Shown piece by piece: positions 22,715 to 26,023 of a DNA stretch of 26,023 bases. Under the pieces are notes generated by a model. That model did no database searches, was not told the DNA's origin, and worked only from the letters and a program-made list of their open reading frames with translations. The first letter of the stretch is position 1; each line of letters opens with the position of its first letter. The position numbers and the translations under genes are program-made. The stretch is from an uncultured Clostridia bacterium (GTDB taxonomy: Bacteria > Bacillota > Clostridia > Christensenellales > DUVY01): contig CALAYY010000154.1 of the NCBI GenBank assembly GCA_937895465.1, forward strand, positions 1 through 26,023, read 5' to 3'.

Positions 22715-23947
22715 GTGAATCTTCATAAGTATTATTCAGGTCTTAACGGCACAACATCAGTTTTATTAGCATTGGCAATAATTATGTTTGCAGGCTTTCT
22801 GATGACAAGACTGACCAAATTATTAAAACTGCCTAATGTTACAGGATACATAATTGCGGGAATATTAATAGGCCCTTCTGTTTTTGGATTGGTTTCAAAG
22901 GGTTTTATCTCTAATATGGGATTTGTTAGTGATATTGCTTTGGCTTTTATTGCTTTTGATGTAGGCAAATTTTTTAAAAAAGAAATGCTCAAAAAAACAA
23001 GCTGCCGAATATTTTTGATTACCTTTTTTGAAGCCCTGCTCTCAGGTGCATTGGTTACATTGTTATTAAAAATAGTTTTCAAATTGCCGCTGAGCTTTTC
23101 TTTTTTGCTGGGCGCAATTGCTACAGCCACTTCGCCTGCAAGTATAATGATGACTATCAATCAATATCATGCACGAGGAGATTTTGTTAATACTCTTTTG
23201 CAGGTTATAACCCTGAATAATGTAATCTGCTTATTTGTTTTTAGCATCACTACATCCATAATCACTGCTAATTCTGGCACCCTTAATGTTTTTACAATAC
23301 TTATGCCGATAATTTATAATTTTATAGTAATTATAATAGGCTTTTTATGCGGATTGTTGTTAGGAAGTCTACTTCGCCATAGAAGCAAGGATAATAGGCT
23401 TATCATTGCCGTCGCAATGCTTTTGGGACTAGCCGGTATATGTACGATTTTTAATATTTCGCCGCTTCTTAGCTGCATGGTTTTTGGGGCAACTTATATC
23501 AACTTCAAAAAAGACAATGAGTTGTATAAACAGTTAAATAATTTTACACCGCCTATTATGAGTCTGTTTTTTGTTTTGTCAGGCATGAGTCTTAACTTTT
23601 CTGCTCTCAAAACGGCAGGGTTAATAGGTATAAGCTTTTTCTTATTAAGATTTTTGGGAAAGTATATAGGTGCATACTTGGGCAGCATGATAGCAAGAAA
23701 AGACCAAAAAACCAGAAAGTATCTAGGGCTTGCATTGTTGCCTCAGGCAGGCGTAGCCATAGGACTTGCTTTTTTGGGAGTAAGGATGCTTCCAGAAGGT
23801 TTAGGCAATATGCTTTTGACAATTGTTTTATCTTCATCTGTCTTGTTTGAACTTATAGGTCCTGCGTGTGCCAAGATGTCATTGTTTTGTGCAGGCTCAA
23901 TACCAAAGGAGTGTAAAAAGCCAGAAGAAGTCAAAGAATTAATTTAA
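22715..23947 (+). CDS. CPA2-type cation:proton antiporter (membrane domain only)
   Basis: This 410-residue protein consists almost entirely of hydrophobic helices (about 12) in the sodium/proton exchanger fold. LPNVTGYIIAGILIGPSVFG near residue 40-59 is the typical second-helix motif, GAIATATSPAS sits where CPA2 proteins carry the ion-site unwound helix, and LGLALLPQAGVAIGLAFLG near 345 is the conserved tenth-helix motif. There is no TrkA-type regulatory domain. The start is GTG 22715, 7 bp after GGAGGAG; a nearer ATG at 22708 is out of frame. The ion (Na+ or K+) is not readable. It lies after a hairpin and before a terminator, so it can be expressed separately from the malate genes. Confidence 0.85.
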   Translation: MNLHKYYSGLNGTTSVLLALAIIMFAGFLMTRLTKLLKLPNVTGYIIAGILIGPSVFGLVSKGFISNMGFVSDIALAFIAFDVGKFFKKEMLKKTSCRIFLITFFEALLSGALVTLLLKIVFKLPLSFSFLLGAIATATSPASIMMTINQYHARGDFVNTLLQVITLNNVICLFVFSITTSIITANSGTLNVFTILMPIIYNFIVIIIGFLCGLLLGSLLRHRSKDNRLIIAVAMLLGLAGICTIFNISPLLSCMVFGATYINFKKDNELYKQLNNFTPPIMSLFFVLSGMSLNFSALKTAGLIGISFFLLRFLGKYIGAYLGSMIARKDQKTRKYLGLALLPQAGVAIGLAFLGVRMLPEGLGNMLLTIVLSSSVLFELIGPACAKMSLFCAGSIPKECKKPEEVKELI

Positions 23948-23964
23948 AAGAGATAACCCAAAAT

Positions 23965-24000
23965 AATGCTTACAGAAAAAACGGCTGTGAGCATTTTTTT
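23965..24000 (+). terminator. Rho-independent terminator after the antiporter gene
   Basis: AATGCTTACAG (23965-23975) pairs with CTGTGAGCATT (23985-23995), 11 bp with one G-U pair, 9-base loop, followed by seven T. The remaining 148 bp up to the next gene are AT-rich and hold no feature I can support. Confidence 0.85.
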
Positions 24001-24148
24001 ATTCTCATAACAATGTAGTGATGTATCGCTTTAGAAGACAGCAATGACAAGAGTATTAAAATATAGTATTATCACATTATAAAATTATAAAAATAAAAAA
24101 CTATAGCTTTGATGTTTTTTGTTTTGACGGTAAGAAGTAATTAGCGTT

Positions 24149-25054
24149 ATGGAAAAAAAGGGAATACTTTTGGCAGTTATTGCCGCTGCGTTATATGCTT
24201 TGAGCATACCTATATCAAAAATATTATTAGACTATGTGCCTTCTATTATGATGGCTGCCTTTTTATATATTGGAGCAGGCGTGGGTATGTTTTTTGTTAT
24301 TGCAGGAAAAAAGCTTCTAAATCTAAAACGAAAAGAAGAACATCTTAGCAAAAAAGAAATACCTTATATTATGATTTTGATTTTTTTTGATATTGCGGCA
24401 CCGATTAGCCTTATGTTTGGGCTAAAATTAACCACAGCATCCAATGCTTCACTTTTGAATACTTTTGAAATAGTTATAACCTCACTTATAGCATTATTTA
24501 TATTCAAAACCAAAATCCATCCACGTGTATGGATAGGAATTGCTTTAATTACTGTCTCAACAATTATATTGTCATTAAAAGATGTGAGCGGATTATCTTT
24601 TTCGTATGGGTCTTTGCTTGTATTGCTGTCCTGTATTTTATGGGGATTTGAAAACAATATAACCAAAAAAATCTCAGGCAAAAATCCCAAGGAAATAGTA
24701 ATGATAAAAGATATCTTTGCAGGTTTTGGCTCGCTTATAATAGCCTTGAGTTTTGGAGAAAGAACAGGGGCTTATGCGGCAATTTTGATAACAATGCTTT
24801 TGGGTTTTGTGGCATACGGACTTAGCAGTATGGCTTATATATATTCACAAAGAAGGCTGGGTGCACCAAAAGCCAGCCTGTATTATGCTGTAGCGCCTTT
24901 TATAGGCGTAATCTTTTCATTTTTGATATTTAGGGATAAGATAGGCGTAATTTATATTATTTCACTTGTTATTATGCTGATAGGAGCATGGTTTGCAGCA
25001 AGCAACAAACCCCTATTTAATAAAAAACCCAGTCAAAACATAAAAAATCTTTAG
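24149..25054 (+). CDS. EamA/DMT-family transporter (ten-helix)
   Basis: This 301-residue membrane protein has two EamA repeats: about residues 3-137 and 149-290, five helices each. The second repeat ends with the family's usual GAPKASLYYAVAPFIGVIFSFLIF-like segment, and INTFE-like positions (LLNTFEIVITSL) appear in the first. The family exports or exchanges amino acids, nucleosides, sugars and other metabolites; no substrate is predictable here. Only a weak SD (AAGAAG) precedes ATG 24149. It follows a terminator, so it has its own promoter or is monocistronic. Confidence 0.85.
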   Translation: MEKKGILLAVIAAALYALSIPISKILLDYVPSIMMAAFLYIGAGVGMFFVIAGKKLLNLKRKEEHLSKKEIPYIMILIFFDIAAPISLMFGLKLTTASNASLLNTFEIVITSLIALFIFKTKIHPRVWIGIALITVSTIILSLKDVSGLSFSYGSLLVLLSCILWGFENNITKKISGKNPKEIVMIKDIFAGFGSLIIALSFGERTGAYAAILITMLLGFVAYGLSSMAYIYSQRRLGAPKASLYYAVAPFIGVIFSFLIFRDKIGVIYIISLVIMLIGAWFAASNKPLFNKKPSQNIKNL

Positions 25055-25121
25055 CAACAGATAATTTTTTAATTTTTTGATTAAAAAAGCTTTTATTATA
25101 AAGAATTAATATTTTATAAAA

Positions 25122-25151
25122 TTGACCGCATAAATAGTGTTGTGATATTAT
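25122..25151 (+). promoter_or_regulatory. Candidate promoter of the trehalase-like gene
   Basis: TTGACC (25122-25127), 18 bp, TATTAT (25146-25151), about 30 bp before ATG 25182. The spacer contains ATAAATAGTG (25130-25139), which also occurs, on the opposite strand, in operator box A at 16851-16860. Upstream, 25055-25121 is poly-A/T-rich with no GC-stem terminator. Confidence 0.5.
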
Positions 25152-25181
25152 GAAGCTATACGTTTAAGCTTGGAGAAAATA

Positions 25182-26023
25182 ATGAGAAATAATCAAAAAT
25201 TACTTGATTATATAAAACAAGGTTGGATAAATTGCGTTGTAGATAAGCGGCAAAATTATGACAATGATGATTTGCCTGTGGTTGCGCCTTTTACTCCGCC
25301 GTGCCTAAAAGGACTTTTTAGGACTTTATTTTATTGGGATACATATTTTACTAATGTCGGTTTGTTGATTGACAATAATTATCAAATGGTAAAAGACAAT
25401 TTGCTTAATTTCGCTCATTTTATTGAGCAGTATGGATATATCCCCAATTCTGCCAAAAAAGAATATATCAATGACAATACAATGCCAGGGCATATCAATT
25501 ATTATGCGGATAGGCTAAAAAAAGATAAAAAAGAAGTTACTCATGACTTTGTCTTAAGCAAGCTTGCCGAAGGAGAGGGCGGCTGGGACACCACGCCCAG
25601 ATATTTTGATAAAGGGTTTGATTATGCTCCTATTGACCTAAACTGCCTTGTATATTTGATGGAAAAAAACCTTAGCTTTTTTTACGGACTAAAGGGTGAT
25701 TCAAAAAAGCAAAAGCAATATCTTAATTTGGCAAAAACAAGGCACAAGGACTTGATGAACCTGTGTAAAGGCGATGACGGAATTTATTATGATTATAATG
25801 CCAAAGAAAACAAAAGGTCAGATTATATAACAGGAGCCAGCTTTTATCCTTATTTTGTAGGCATTGAAACAAGTGATAAGGGAATAGACAAGCTGTTAAA
25901 AGAATTGGAATATCCCTTTGGGCTGTCTTGCGTGCAAAACAGAAACCAAGAAGAAATTATGCAATGGGATTTTCCCAACCTTTGGCCACCGCTTATTTTG
26001 ATAGCTGTAAGGGGATTGAAAAA
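25182..26023 (+). CDS. GH37 trehalase-like glycosidase (3' partial)
   Basis: The frame from ATG 25182 (SD TTGGAGAA) is open for 280 codons and leaves the window without a stop. The (alpha/alpha)6-barrel motifs of GH37 are present: LFYWDTYFTNVGLL near residue 50-63 (first signature region), GHINYYADR (110-118), GGWDTTPRYF near 136-145, where the Asp corresponds to the catalytic acid in trehalase ESGWD, and QWDFPNLWPPL near 263-273, which fits the second trehalase signature. The catalytic base lies beyond the edge. There is no signal peptide, so it is cytoplasmic. Trehalose is the default substrate, but related barrel enzymes in gut bacteria act on other alpha-glucosides. Confidence 0.82.
   Translation, partial: MRNNQKLLDYIKQGWINCVVDKRQNYDNDDLPVVAPFTPPCLKGLFRTLFYWDTYFTNVGLLIDNNYQMVKDNLLNFAHFIEQYGYIPNSAKKEYINDNTMPGHINYYADRLKKDKKEVTHDFVLSKLAEGEGGWDTTPRYFDKGFDYAPIDLNCLVYLMEKNLSFFYGLKGDSKKQKQYLNLAKTRHKDLMNLCKGDDGIYYDYNAKENKRSDYITGASFYPYFVGIETSDKGIDKLLKELEYPFGLSCVQNRNQEEIMQWDFPNLWPPLILIAVRGLK

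Noticed and set aside
22732..23160. 142-residue minus strand open frame opposite the antiporter gene
   Set aside because: It is the antisense of hydrophobic helix codons, with no independent support.
25060..25090. TTTTTTAA / TTAAAAAA inverted repeat after the EamA gene
   Set aside because: It has no GC pairs and is expected by chance in such AT-rich DNA.

Overview
The window is AT-rich and its genes are tightly packed, with clear Shine-Dalgarno sequences (GGAGG-like), many 0-30 bp gaps and nearly everything on the + strand. The gene content is double-glycine-motif sugar kinases, ECF transporter parts, a lipobox lipoprotein, several intracellular glycoside hydrolases and a DeoR regulator. This suggests an anaerobic Bacillota (Clostridia-like), probably from a plant-polysaccharide-rich habitat such as a gut. 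The species cannot be named from the sequence alone.

Region 1 (1-4288) holds two copies of a two-gene module. Each copy is a membrane-anchored GH3 beta-glucosidase followed within 1-2 bp by a small four-helix membrane protein. The first copy is seen only as the GH3 tail plus a partner gene that carries an apparent frameshift. The second is complete, and its GH3 is circularly permuted (C-domain first, TIM barrel last) with a transmembrane helix at each end. Region 2 (4289-6105) has a structured leader with two mutually exclusive hairpins and a secreted lipoprotein with Ig-like domains.

Region 3 (6106-16849) is a long operon for uronic acid use, ending in a clear rho-independent terminator. 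The order is uxaC (uronate isomerase), a GH2 glycosidase, uxuB-type SDR (fructuronate to mannonate), two tandem PfkB-family kinases, 6-phosphogluconate dehydrogenase, a LarA-family nickel-pincer racemase/epimerase homologue, an ECF transporter S-component and a GT28-like glycosyltransferase. No mannonate dehydratase (uxuA) or KDPG aldolase (eda) is present. The enzymes fit a different route: glucuronate > fructuronate > mannonate > gluconate (C2 epimerisation by the LarA homologue) > 6-phosphogluconate > ribulose-5-phosphate + CO2. This route is redox-balanced if both dehydrogenases use NAD(H), and residues in both proteins point that way. It is the most interesting proposal for this window, and it is an inference.

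Region 4 (16850-19394) has candidate operator boxes around a promoter, a xylose-isomerase-like TIM-barrel protein and a GH43 xylosidase/arabinofuranosidase. Region 5 (19396-22678) has a DeoR-family regulator, transcribed divergently from an Ldh_2-type malate/lactate dehydrogenase plus malic enzyme, with a strongly symmetric promoter/operator region between them. Region 6 (22679-26023) has a CPA2-type antiporter closed by a terminator, an EamA/DMT exporter-type protein, and the start of a cytoplasmic GH37 trehalase-like gene that runs off the window.

No rRNA, tRNA, CRISPR array, insertion sequence or prophage genes were seen. No stretch longer than 300 bases lacks a gene.
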